DNA from: Streptomyces sp. NBC_00569
GTDB taxonomy: Bacteria; Actinomycetota; Actinomycetes; Streptomycetales; Streptomycetaceae
DNA length: 64,000 bases
Assembly (NCBI RefSeq): GCF_036345255.1
Contig: NZ_CP107783.1
Location: forward strand, 6,556,001 to 6,620,000
Direction of reading: 5' to 3'
The notes below the pieces were generated by a model that searched no databases, was not told the origin of the DNA, and saw only the letters and a list, made by a program, of their open reading frames with translations. Shown here piece after piece: positions 16,179 through 26,703 of the stretch (position 1 is its first letter; each line of letters opens with the position of its first letter). Both the position numbers and the translations under genes were made by a program.

Positions 16179-17165
16179 ATGGCCAGGAAGACTGCAACAG
16201 ACGACGTGCTCGCCCCTGTCACCCTCGCCGTGGGGCAGGAGGACCTGCTGCTCGACCGCGCCGTGCAGCAGGTGGTGGCGGCCGCCCGCGCCGCCGACGC
16301 GGACACCGATGTGCGTGACCTCACGTCCGACCAGCTCCAGCCCGGCACACTCGCCGAGCTGACCAGCCCCTCGCTCTTCGCCGAGCGCAAGGTCGTGGTC
16401 GTACGCAATGCGCAGGACCTCTCGGCCGACACGATCAAAGACGTGAAGGGCTACTTCGCGGCTCCCGCCGAGGAGATCACGCTGGTGCTGCTGCACGCGG
16501 GCGGCGCCAAGGGCAAGGGGCTGCTCGACGCGGCCCGCAAGGCGGGGGCCCGTGAGGTCGCCTGCCCCAAGATGACCAAGCCGGCGGACCGGCTGGCGTT
16601 CGTGCGCAGCGAGTTCCGGGTGATCGGCCGTTCCGCGACGCCGGAGGCGTGCCAGGCCCTGGTCGACTCGATCGGCAGTGACCTGCGGGAGCTGGCGTCC
16701 GCCGTGACGCAGCTCGGTGCGGACGTCGAGGGCACGATCGACGAGGCGGTCGTCGCGCGCTACTACACGGGCCGGGCGGAGGCCTCCAGCTTCACCGTCG
16801 CCGACCGGGCCGTCGAGGGCCGCGCCGCGGAGGCGCTCGAGGCGCTGCGGTGGTCGTTGTCGACGGGGGTGGCGCCCGTGCTGATCACCAGCGCGCTCGC
16901 CCAGGGGGTCCGCGCCATCGGCAAGCTGTCGTCGGCACGCGGCGGCCGGCCCGCCGATCTCGCCCGCGAGCTGGGGATGCCGCCGTGGAAGATCGACCGG
17001 GTGCGTCAGCAGATGCGGGGCTGGACGCCGGACGGCGTGGCCGTCGCGCTGCGGGCCGTCGCCGAGGCCGACGCGGGCGTCAAGGGCGGCGGGGACGATC
17101 CGGAGTACGCCCTGGAGAAGGCTGTGGTCACCATCGCGAGGGCCGCCCGCTCCCGTCGCGGCTGA
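16179..17165 (+). CDS. holA: DNA polymerase III subunit delta
   Basis: 328 aa. Delta is the clamp-loader subunit that opens the beta sliding clamp. The N-terminal AAA+-like domain starts VTLAVGQEDLLLDRAV (about 14-29), contains LTSPSLFAERKVVVVRNAQ (about 67-85), and continues through the lid to the C-terminal collar domain with PPWKIDRVRQQMRGW near residue 270. As in other delta subunits there is no functional Walker A. Length is normal. ATG 16179 lacks a Shine-Dalgarno. A bidirectional terminator at 17226-17270 separates it from the leftward rpsT. Confidence 0.93.
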   Translation: MARKTATDDVLAPVTLAVGQEDLLLDRAVQQVVAAARAADADTDVRDLTSDQLQPGTLAELTSPSLFAERKVVVVRNAQDLSADTIKDVKGYFAAPAEEITLVLLHAGGAKGKGLLDAARKAGAREVACPKMTKPADRLAFVRSEFRVIGRSATPEACQALVDSIGSDLRELASAVTQLGADVEGTIDEAVVARYYTGRAEASSFTVADRAVEGRAAEALEALRWSLSTGVAPVLITSALAQGVRAIGKLSSARGGRPADLARELGMPPWKIDRVRQQMRGWTPDGVAVALRAVAEADAGVKGGGDDPEYALEKAVVTIARAARSRRG

Positions 17166-17225
17166 GCCGTCGCGGCTGAGCCGTCCGGTCACGGGTCCTG
17201 GGACACGTATCCGCCTGAACGCCGA

Positions 17226-17270
17226 AAACCCCGCCCGGCGGTCCTGGGGAAGGACTGCTGTGCGGGGTTT
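17226..17270. terminator. Bidirectional terminator between holA and rpsT
   Basis: AAACCCCGC (17226-17234) pairs with GCGGGGTTT (17262-17270), with an inner GGTCC/GGACT helix. A/T runs at both ends suit either direction. Confidence 0.75.
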
Positions 17271-17419
17271 CAGGTTCAAGCTCGATGGATCCGCACCCGC
17301 GTGGCGAACGCAGTCGCGTGCAGATCCGGGGTGCCGGCCGGGAGCGGAGAGAGAGGGCCCGCTCGGGTCCGTCCGGCGATCACATCAAAGGAGTGCCCGT
17401 CCCGTGAGGGAGTGGGTAC

Positions 17420-17686
17420 TCAGCCCTTGAGGGAAGAAGCCTTGGAAGCAAGCGCCGACTTCTTGTTGGCGGCCTGGTTCTTGTGGATGACGCCCTTGGA
17501 GACGGCCTTGTCGAGCTTGCGCGAAGCCTCGCGCGTCAGCTCCTCGGCCTTCTGGGTGTCACCCGCGGCAACGGCCTCGCGGGCCTTGCGGATCGCGGTC
17601 TTCAGGGAGGACTTGACAGCCTTGTTGCGCTGACGAGCCTTCTCGTTGGTCTTGATCCGCTTGATCTGGGACTTGATGTTCGCCAC
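17420..17686 (-). CDS. rpsT: 30S ribosomal protein S20
   Basis: 88 aa. S20 binds 16S rRNA early in 30S assembly. The sequence starts [22 protein letters not shown] from GTG 17686, with GAAAAGG about 9 nt upstream, and is a typical Lys/Arg/Ala helix bundle ending [16 protein letters not shown]. The frame opens ten codons earlier, but the family start and ribosome binding site fix the GTG. The 5' leader contains a hairpin (17709-17734, GGCACG/CGTGCC) and a perfect TTGACA on the minus strand (17783-17788), though no clear -10. It is divergent from lepA. Confidence 0.97.
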   Translation of the reverse strand: MANIKSQIKRIKTNEKARQRNKAVKSSLKTAIRKAREAVAAGDTQKAEELTREASRKLDKAVSKGVIHKNQAANKKSALASKASSLKG

Positions 17687-17906
17687 GAAATGAGCCTTTT
17701 CAGGTTCAGGCACGCGAACTCACGCCCACGTGCCGGTGATTTCTCTTGAGGTGCCTCGTGCTGAGAGGGCAAGAGACACAGCTGTCAACGTTACCAGCCG
17801 TGCTCCGAGCGGCCCAAACCGGGCGCAGTCCCGCGTCCGTGGGACCATGGAACCTACGTATCGATCCGACCCGAGGCGACAGGCGCCTCAAGAGACAGGA
17901 CCCTGC

Positions 17907-19766
17907 GTGCCCGCGACCCCTAACAATGTGCCCGAGCCGAGCCGTACCGCCCCGGCTCTGATCCGCAATTTCTGCATCATCGCGCACATCGACCACGGCA
18001 AGTCCACGCTCGCCGACCGGATGCTCCAGCTGACCGGTGTGGTCGAGCAGCGGCAGATGCGTGCTCAGTACCTCGACCGTATGGACATCGAGCGCGAGCG
18101 CGGCATCACGATCAAGTCCCAGGCGGTGCGTCTGCCCTGGGCCCCGAGCGAGGACCCGGGCAACACTCACATCCTCAACATGATCGACACCCCGGGGCAC
18201 GTGGACTTCACGTACGAGGTCTCACGGTCCCTCGCGGCCTGTGAGGGCACGGTCCTGCTGGTCGACGCGGCTCAGGGCATCGAGGCGCAGACTCTCGCCA
18301 ACCTCTATCTGGCGATGGAGAACGACCTCAAGATCATCCCGGTTCTCAACAAGATCGACCTGCCGGCCGCCCAGCCCGAGAAGTTCTCCGAGGAGCTCGC
18401 GAACCTCATCGGCTGTGACCCGGACGACGTGCTGAAGGTCTCCGCGAAGACGGGCATGGGCGTCGAGGCGCTGCTCGACAAGGTCGTGGCCGAGATCCCG
18501 GCCCCGGTCGGTGTCGCCGACGCACCCGCCCGCGCGATGATCTTCGACTCGGTCTATGACTCCTACCGCGGCGTCGTCACCTACGTACGAGTCGTCGACG
18601 GCCAGCTCAACAAGCGTGAGCGCATCCGGATGATGTCCACCGGCGCCACGCACGAGCTGCTCGAGATCGGTGTGTCCTCTCCGGAGATGACCCCGGCCGA
18701 CGGCATCGGCGTCGGTGAGGTGGGCTACATCATCACCGGCGTGAAGGACGTCCGTCAGTCCAAGGTCGGTGACACGATCACCTCCCTGCACAACGGCGCG
18801 ACCGTGGCGCTCGGCGGCTACAAGGACCCGAAGCCGATGGTCTTCTCGGGTCTCTATCCGCTGGACGGCTCGGAGTACCCGGACCTGCGCGAGGCCCTCG
18901 ACAAGCTGCAGCTCAACGACGCCGCGCTGGTCTACGAGCCGGAGACCTCGGCCGCCCTCGGCTTCGGCTTCCGCGTCGGCTTCCTCGGCCTGCTCCACCT
19001 CGACGTGATCCGTGAGCGCCTGGAGCGTGAGTTCGGGCTCGACCTCATCGCCACCGCGCCCAACGTGGTCTACCGCGTGGCCATGGAGGACGGCAGCGAG
19101 CACACGGTCACCAACCCGAGCGAGTTCCCCGAAGGCAAGATCGACAAGGTCTTCGAGCCGGTCGTGCGCGCCACGATCCTCGCCCCCAGCGAGTTCATCG
19201 GCTCGATCATGGAGCTGTGCCAGACCCGCCGCGGCACGCTGCTCGGCATGGACTACCTCTCCGAGGACCGCGTCGAGATCCGCTACACGCTGCCTCTCGC
19301 GGAGATCGTCTTCGACTTCTTCGACCAGCTGAAGTCCAAGACGCGCGGCTACGCGTCCCTGGACTACGAGCCCACCGGCGAGCAGGACTCCAGCCTGGTC
19401 AAGGTCGACATCCTGCTGCACGGCGACAAGGTCGACGCCTTCTCCGCCGTCACGCACAAGGACGCGGCGTACGCGTACGGCGTGCGGCTGGTCGCCAAGC
19501 TGCGCGAGCTCATCCCGCGGCAGGCCTTCGAGGTGCCGATCCAGGCCGCCATCGGCTCCCGGGTCATCGCCCGCGAGACGATCCGCGCGATCCGCAAGGA
19601 CGTCCTCGCCAAGTGCTACGGCGGTGACATCTCCCGTAAGCGCAAGCTGCTCGAGAAGCAGAAGGAGGGCAAGAAGCGCATGAAGATGGTCGGCTCCGTC
19701 GAGGTGCCGCAGGAAGCCTTCATCGCCGTGCTCTCCAGCGACGACAGCGGTACGAAGAAGAAGTAG
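17907..19766 (+). CDS. lepA: Elongation factor 4 (ribosomal back-translocase LepA)
   Basis: 619-aa translational GTPase acting on the ribosome under stress and during initiation or biogenesis. The G1 motif is [16 protein letters not shown] (about 26-41), the switch region [13 protein letters not shown]3 is DTPGHVDF and G4 is NKIDLP. Domains II, III and V follow, then the LepA-specific C-terminal domain ending [32 protein letters not shown] 17907 ([14 protein letters not shown]) is chosen for its AGGA ribosome binding site and match to the family start, although the frame is open further upstream. Confidence 0.97.
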   Translation: MPATPNNVPEPSRTAPALIRNFCIIAHIDHGKSTLADRMLQLTGVVEQRQMRAQYLDRMDIERERGITIKSQAVRLPWAPSEDPGNTHILNMIDTPGHVDFTYEVSRSLAACEGTVLLVDAAQGIEAQTLANLYLAMENDLKIIPVLNKIDLPAAQPEKFSEELANLIGCDPDDVLKVSAKTGMGVEALLDKVVAEIPAPVGVADAPARAMIFDSVYDSYRGVVTYVRVVDGQLNKRERIRMMSTGATHELLEIGVSSPEMTPADGIGVGEVGYIITGVKDVRQSKVGDTITSLHNGATVALGGYKDPKPMVFSGLYPLDGSEYPDLREALDKLQLNDAALVYEPETSAALGFGFRVGFLGLLHLDVIRERLEREFGLDLIATAPNVVYRVAMEDGSEHTVTNPSEFPEGKIDKVFEPVVRATILAPSEFIGSIMELCQTRRGTLLGMDYLSEDRVEIRYTLPLAEIVFDFFDQLKSKTRGYASLDYEPTGEQDSSLVKVDILLHGDKVDAFSAVTHKDAAYAYGVRLVAKLRELIPRQAFEVPIQAAIGSRVIARETIRAIRKDVLAKCYGGDISRKRKLLEKQKEGKKRMKMVGSVEVPQEAFIAVLSSDDSGTKKK

Positions 19767-19790
19767 GCCGGTCGGCACAGCTGTCCGGGG

Positions 19791-19816
19791 GCCCGTCGCG
19801 CGTCAGTGCGGCGGGC
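19791..19816 (+). terminator. Terminator after lepA
   Basis: 9-bp stem GCCCGTCGC/GCGGCGGGC around loop GCGTCAGT, followed by a CTCTTG stretch. Confidence 0.6.
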
Positions 19817-19949
19817 CTCTTGATTTCCCGGCATTGTTGTGCGGGCCTTTTGTGGGGGCCGTGTGTACAGCGGCTGTCGACAAGAAGTGACAGGCTGCGG
19901 CCCCTTACGCACCGGGCGACCGCGCTCTACTCTGATCACTGCTCGGTAG

Positions 19950-19964
19950 TTACTCGCCAGTTAA
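19950..19964 (+). promoter_or_regulatory. Possible operator upstream of acyl-CoA synthetase
   Basis: TTACTCGCCAGTTAA, an imperfect inverted repeat (TTACT/AGT-AA), lies 67 bp before the start codon. The layout suggests a TetR-type fatty-acid regulator site, but no regulator is nearby. Confidence 0.3.
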
Positions 19965-20030
19965 ACAAAAGCCGCCATCAGCCAGCCGCGCCCAGTCTCG
20001 CCGCGCTGCCGCGGGCCCCCGGAGGACGTC

Positions 20031-21917
<1,887 letters not shown>

Positions 21918-21933
21918 CGCCCCGCGTCACCAC

Positions 21934-23208
21934 TTGAGGGATGCGTCGCGGTCCGCCACTACGGTGTGCGGCCGCGGCGCGTCTCCCGTGACACCTCCTC
22001 CGTCTGCGTCACCTGGCGGCGCAGTTCGACGGCGTCCGGCAGGAGGGCCGGCCGTCAGTCCGCGTCCGACGGCGGACCGGCGGGGCCGTCGGAGGTACTT
22101 CCATGCGCCGGAGACACCGCGGACGTGGGTCTGGCCACCGAGTCGGCCCTCGGTGCCGATCTCGCGGGCGACGCGGGTGAGCTTGTCGGCGGGCGCGGGC
22201 GGCTGGTCGAGCATCGTGTTCGCGGTCCGTTCGGTTCGAGCGGCTCGCCGGTGGCGCGTCGATCGTGACCGTACGTGTCGGATCGCTGCGCGCCTCTGCT
22301 GTCGTCTCCGGCGGGGTGTCCTGTACCTGTGTGGTTGGGCGGGACGTCGTCGTGTTGACCGCCTCGGTTGTGTCCCGCCAACTTCCGGACAGGCCCTGCG
22401 TCTCGGCCCGGCCGCCGGGCCGGCCCTTGGTGCCGATCTCGCGGGCGACGCGGGTGAGCTTGTCGGCGGGCGCGGGCGGCTGGTCGAGCATCGTGTTCGC
22501 GGTCCGTTCGGTTCGAGCGGCTCGCCGGGCGCGTCGATCATGACCGTACGTGTCGGATCGCTGCGCGCCTCCGCTGTCGTCTCCGGCGGGATGTTCCGTA
22601 CCTGTGCGGTCGGGCGGGACGTCGTCGTGTTGACCGCCTCGGTTGGGTCCCGCCAACTTTCGGACAGGCCCTGCGTCTCGGCCCGGCCGCCGGGCCGGCC
22701 CTCGGTGCCGACCTTTCGGGCTACGCCCGGGTCACCTCTTCGGTGAACTGGCGAGTTGGTCGACCATTTTGTTCACGGCGCGGCCGAGGCGGCGCAGGTC
22801 CCCGGGTGCGGCGGTTCCCGTCGTGCAGGTCGGCCCGCTGCGTGTGGGCGTCGGCCGCCACCGCGGCCAGGACCGCGTCGCGTTCGCCGCCCGTGCCACC
22901 AGAGCGCCGGTGATCGTCACCACGTCGTTCACCTGTGACGTTCACGATCTCCGCCCCGGCTCGCCTCCACCCGCTCGCCGAGCCGCCCCTGCCGCACGAT
23001 CTCCCGCCGCACACGCGTCAGCCCGGCGTCGTGGGCCTGCTGCGGTCCGTGATCTGGTGGAACATCGCGCCGAGTTCGGCCGCCAGGGACTCCCCGATCT
23101 CCCGCGCCGACGTCATCGCGGCGAGCGGCGAGCGGCGAGCGGCGAGCTCGGTTCGGTGGCCTCGATCCGGCCCGGATCCGGAGCACGCGTAGCACTGTTC
23201 TCGCTCAT
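21934..23208 (-). pseudogene. Decayed multi-HAMP hybrid sensor kinase (HAMP array remnant)
   Basis: Leftward remnants in all three frames match the poly-HAMP region of large actinobacterial sensor kinases. From the 5' end: MSENSATRAPDPGRIEATE, then [56 protein letters not shown], then at least two copies of [23 protein letters not shown] and [29 protein letters not shown]. Each block is in a different frame from the next. One break falls in a 7-bp GCGGCGA repeat (around 23118-23146). No HisKA/HATPase part remains; the fragment ends beside the acyl-CoA synthetase stop. Long open frames on the plus strand here are artefacts of GC content. Confidence 0.8.
22154..22705 (-). repeat. Two near-identical ~276-bp HAMP-unit copies
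   Basis: 22154-22430 and 22431-22705 are nearly identical; differences are scattered single bases and small indels, including a 2-nt change at GGTGGCGCG versus GGGCGCG. A third, more diverged copy starts at 22706. The spacing (277 and 275 bp) is one 92-residue HAMP-linker unit give or take one base, so the units are out of frame with each other. Confidence 0.85.
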
Positions 23209-23310
23209 GGTGGCCCACTTCGGTAACTCGGTGCTTATGGACGGGGCCGGTCTGTCACTCTGTCCGTGTCGTCTGAGGCGTCTTCGCCCGAACTGCTCAG
23301 GAGCCGCACC

Positions 23311-25266
23311 GTGGGGTCCATTCCGCTGCAACGGGAGACCGCCTACGCCACCGACGAGCCCTCCCGTCCCCCGGGAGCACCGGCCGCCGTGCGAACCTCG
23401 CTGCCCGGAAACCCGCTGGCCCCCGCGGCCGCCCGCCGCTTCGTACGGGGCGCTCTCGCCGACTGGGCCGAGTTCGGCCTGACAGCCACGGCCGCCGGCG
23501 GCGACCGGCTCACCGACGACGCCGTGGTCGTACTCAGCGAACTCGTCACGAACGCAGTCGTCCACGCGGGCACCAATGTCGAGCTGCTGTGCCGTCTCGA
23601 AACCGGCCACCCCGACGACCTCGACGGAGGGTGCGCGCCCGCCGCCGCCCTCGTCATCGAGGTCTCCGACCACCACCCCGCCCGCGCCGTGCGCAGCGAC
23701 CGCACCGACATGGGTCCCGACACCCCCGAGTGCGGGCGCGGCCTGCGCCTCGTGGCCTCCCTCTCCGACGCCTGGGGGATCACGTACCAGCCCGGCACCA
23801 AGACCGTCTGGGCCCGCCTCCCCGTCGACGGCGCCGAGCCGCGGGGCGGTGCCCCCGAGGCGTTCCCCGGCGCAAGAACCTTTCAGCGCGGGCTGCGCGC
23901 CGCCGACATACTGGCTCCCACGCCGCACCGCTACCCGCACGACCAGGACTGGGTCAACCGCGGAGCGCTGTCCTTCCTCGCCGAGGCGTCCGACCTGCTG
24001 GCGGGCCAGCTCGACGAGGACCAGGTCGCCTCGCTCGCCGGACAGATGCTGGTGCCGCGCCTCGCCGACTGGTGCGCCGTCTGGCTCGACGACGAGGACG
24101 GCAGGCCGGACCGGGGCGCCGCCGACCGGGCGGGCCGCGGCACCGGCGTCCTCGCCACGCCCCGCCTCGCCCGCGTCTGGCACACCAGCGAGAACCGCAT
24201 GGAGGAGCTCCGCAAGATCCTGGAGAAGGACCCGCCGCAGCCCACCGACGCGGCGCGCAGCGCGGCCGTCCCCGTGCCGTGGCCCTTCGAGTCCCTCGGC
24301 GGCGACCCGGCCGGCGCCGCGCTCGCCTACCGCCTCAGCGCGGGCGGCCGCGCGGTGGGCACCCTCCTCATCGGACGGGCGGGTCTGACCCGCTTCCCCG
24401 ACGAGGTCACCGGCCTCGTCGAGGACTTCGCCCGCCGCGTCGCCCTCGCCGTCAGCGCAGCCCGCCGCTACGCCCGCCAGGCCACCATCAGCCGCATCCT
24501 CCAGCGCGGCCTGCTGCCCTCCGCCGTCGCCCAGATCCCCGGCATCGAGTCCGCGCTCGTCTACGAGCCGCGCGACGCGGGCGGCCCGGGCGGCGACTTC
24601 TACGACGTGTTCCCCGCCGGTGACGGCCGCTGGTGCTTCGCGCTCGGCGACGTCCAGGGAAAGGGCCCGGAGGCGGCCGTCGTCATCGGCCTCGCCCGGC
24701 CCTGGCTGCGGCTGCTCGCCCGCGAGGGGTACCAGGTCGCCGAGGTCCTCGACCGCCTCAACCGGCTCCTCCTCGACGACGCCACGGAGGCGGCCGACGC
24801 CGCGGCCCGCGCGCTCGCCGCCGCGGGCGGTCAGGGCCTCACACCCGAGGGCGCGCCCCGCTTCCTCTCCCTGCTCTACGGGGAGCTGGTGCCCACCGAG
24901 CACGGGATGCGCTGCACCCTGGCCTCCGCCGGACACCCCCTGCCGCTCCTGCTGCGGCCCGACGGCCTGGTCGGGTCCGCCGCCGAACCCCAGGTGCTCC
25001 TCGGCGTCGTCGACGACCCCGGCTACACCAGCGAGAGTCTCGTGCTCCACGACGGCGACACCCTCCTGTGCGTCACGGACGGGGTGACGGAGCGCCGGGA
25101 CGGGCACCGTCAGTTCGACGACGGCGACGGCCTTTCCCACGCCCTCGCGGGCTGCGCGGGCCTCACCGCGCCCCTGCTCGCCGAGCGGATCAGACGCCTG
25201 GTCCACGAGTTCTCCGAGAGCCCGCCGGACGACGACCTCGCTCTCCTGGTCCTCCAGGCCCGCTGA
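23311..25266 (+). CDS. ATPase (anti-sigma-kinase type) / GAF-like / SpoIIE phosphatase regulator
   Basis: 651 aa. Residues about 30-175 are a histidine-kinase-like ATPase of the RsbW type (LSELVTNAVVHAG as N-box, GRGLRLVASLSDAWG as G-box). A GAF-like sensor region spans about 200-380. Residues about 395-650 are a PP2C/SpoIIE phosphatase with GGDFYDVFPAGDGRWCFALGDVQGKG near residue 425, plus the distal VTDGVTERRD and SPPDDDLALLVL metal-binding motifs. One protein can thus both phosphorylate and dephosphorylate anti-sigma antagonists, as in Streptomyces sigma-B-type networks. GTG 23311 has CAGGAG at proper spacing and is preferred to GTG 23266. No antagonist or sigma gene is adjacent. Confidence 0.88.
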   Translation: MGSIPLQRETAYATDEPSRPPGAPAAVRTSLPGNPLAPAAARRFVRGALADWAEFGLTATAAGGDRLTDDAVVVLSELVTNAVVHAGTNVELLCRLETGHPDDLDGGCAPAAALVIEVSDHHPARAVRSDRTDMGPDTPECGRGLRLVASLSDAWGITYQPGTKTVWARLPVDGAEPRGGAPEAFPGARTFQRGLRAADILAPTPHRYPHDQDWVNRGALSFLAEASDLLAGQLDEDQVASLAGQMLVPRLADWCAVWLDDEDGRPDRGAADRAGRGTGVLATPRLARVWHTSENRMEELRKILEKDPPQPTDAARSAAVPVPWPFESLGGDPAGAALAYRLSAGGRAVGTLLIGRAGLTRFPDEVTGLVEDFARRVALAVSAARRYARQATISRILQRGLLPSAVAQIPGIESALVYEPRDAGGPGGDFYDVFPAGDGRWCFALGDVQGKGPEAAVVIGLARPWLRLLAREGYQVAEVLDRLNRLLLDDATEAADAAARALAAAGGQGLTPEGAPRFLSLLYGELVPTEHGMRCTLASAGHPLPLLLRPDGLVGSAAEPQVLLGVVDDPGYTSESLVLHDGDTLLCVTDGVTERRDGHRQFDDGDGLSHALAGCAGLTAPLLAERIRRLVHEFSESPPDDDLALLVLQAR

Positions 25267-25320
25267 CCCCCCGGAGCAGCGGCCGGCGGGACAACCTCAC
25301 GGCTGCGGGACAATGGGTCC

Positions 25321-26553
25321 ATGCCTTCCGCACTCCCCGACGGTGAGCCCGTCCCCGACGACGGCGCGCTGCCCGCCTCCGCCCTGGCCGGGGCGGCGGA
25401 CCGGCCCCTCGGGTTCTATCTGCACGTCCCGTACTGCGCCACGCGCTGCGGCTACTGCGACTTCAACACGTACACCGCGACCGAGCTGCGCGGCTCCGGC
25501 GGTGTGCTCGCCTCCCGTGACAACTACGCGGACACCCTCGTCGACGAGGTCCGTCTCGCCCGCAAGGTCCTCGGCGACGACCCGCGCCAGGTGCGCACCG
25601 TCTTCGTCGGCGGCGGCACCCCGACGCTCCTCGCGGCGGACGACCTCGTACGGATGCTCGGGGCGATCCGCGACGAGTTCGGGCTCGCGCCCGACGCCGA
25701 GGTGACGACGGAGGCCAACCCCGAGTCCGTCGGCCCCGCCTACCTGGAGACCCTCCGCGAAGGCGGCTTCAACCGGATCTCCTTCGGCATGCAGAGCGCC
25801 AAGCAGCACGTCCTGAAGATCCTCGACCGCACCCACACCCCCGGCCGCCCCGAGGCCTGTGTCGCCGAGGCGCGCGCCGCCGGCTTCGACCACGTCAACC
25901 TCGACCTGATCTACGGCACCCCCGGCGAGAGCGACGACGACTGGCGGGCCTCGCTGGAGGCGGCCATCGGCGCCGGACCTGACCATGTGTCGGCGTACGC
26001 GCTGATCGTCGAGGAGGGCACCCAGCTCGCCCGGCGCATCCGCCGCGGCGAGGTCCCGATGACGGACGACGACGTCCACGCGGATCGCTACCTCATCGCG
26101 GACGAGGTCCTCGGCGGGGCGGGCTTCGACTGGTACGAGGTGTCGAACTGGGCCACCACCGACACCGGGCGCTGCCTGCACAACGAGCTGTACTGGCGCG
26201 GCGCCGACTGGTGGGGCGCGGGTCCCGGCGCGCACAGCCACGTCGGCGGGGTGCGCTGGTGGAACGTGAAGCACCCGGGCGCCTACGCCGGGCGCCTCGC
26301 GGAGGGGCGCTCGCCCGGCGCGGGGCGCGAGCTCCTGTCGGACGAGGACCGGCGCGTCGAGCGCATCCTGCTGGAGCTGCGCCTCCTGGAGGGCTGCCCC
26401 CTGTCGCTCCTGAAGCCTGCGGGCCGCGCCGCCGCCGGCCGGGCCCTGTCCGACGGCCTGCTCGAAGCGGCCCCGTACGAGGCCGGGCGCGCCGTCCTCA
26501 CCCTGCGCGGCCGCCTCCTCGCCGACGCGGTCGTCCGCGACCTCGTCGACTGA
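25321..26553 (+). CDS. hemW: Radical SAM haem chaperone HemW (coproporphyrinogen III oxidase-like)
   Basis: 410 aa. HemW inserts haem into apoproteins. The radical-SAM cluster motif YCATRCGYCDF (CxxxCxxC, about 41-49) is intact and followed by VFVGGGTPTLL, EANPES and ISFGMQS. The extra cysteine of true HemN (CxxxCxxCxC) is replaced by Phe, which favours HemW. The HemN C-terminal domain (about 290-400) follows. ATG 25321 has no Shine-Dalgarno; GACAAT ends 6 nt before it and may be the -10 of a leaderless mRNA. A 22-bp repeat array follows the stop. Confidence 0.93.
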   Translation: MPSALPDGEPVPDDGALPASALAGAADRPLGFYLHVPYCATRCGYCDFNTYTATELRGSGGVLASRDNYADTLVDEVRLARKVLGDDPRQVRTVFVGGGTPTLLAADDLVRMLGAIRDEFGLAPDAEVTTEANPESVGPAYLETLREGGFNRISFGMQSAKQHVLKILDRTHTPGRPEACVAEARAAGFDHVNLDLIYGTPGESDDDWRASLEAAIGAGPDHVSAYALIVEEGTQLARRIRRGEVPMTDDDVHADRYLIADEVLGGAGFDWYEVSNWATTDTGRCLHNELYWRGADWWGAGPGAHSHVGGVRWWNVKHPGAYAGRLAEGRSPGAGRELLSDEDRRVERILLELRLLEGCPLSLLKPAGRAAAGRALSDGLLEAAPYEAGRAVLTLRGRLLADAVVRDLVD

Positions 26554-26558
26554 GGCGC

Positions 26559-26680
26559 GCCTCCGGCGCTGCGAAGGCGTGCCTCCGGCGCTGCGAAGGC
26601 GTACCTCCGGCGCTGCGAAGGCGTGCCTCCGGCGCTGCGAAGGCGTGCCTCCGGCGCTGCGAAGACGCGCCTCCGGCACT
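26559..26680. repeat. Five-and-a-half 22-bp tandem repeats between convergent genes
   Basis: The unit GCCTCCGGCGCTGCGAAGGC plus GT starts at 26559, 26581, 26603, 26625 and 26647, with a partial copy at 26669. Copies differ at one or two bases. Each unit can fold (CGCCT/AGGCG), so the array may also terminate transcription from both sides. Confidence 0.9.
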
Positions 26681-26703
26681 CCTGGGACGGGCTCCCGGCA
26701 GTC

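Noticed and set aside
17783..17788. Perfect TTGACA on the minus strand before rpsT, considered as a full promoter
   Set aside because: No -10 hexamer is found at 16-19 bp; noted only within the rpsT entry.
18222..19778. 518-codon minus-strand frame opposite lepA
   Set aside because: It lies wholly inside a highly conserved gene and shows no protein family; it is a shadow.
21934..22746. Plus-strand open frame with internal repeats, resembling a repetitive new protein
   Set aside because: The repeats are explained by minus-strand HAMP remnants; the plus frame has no ribosome binding site or homology.
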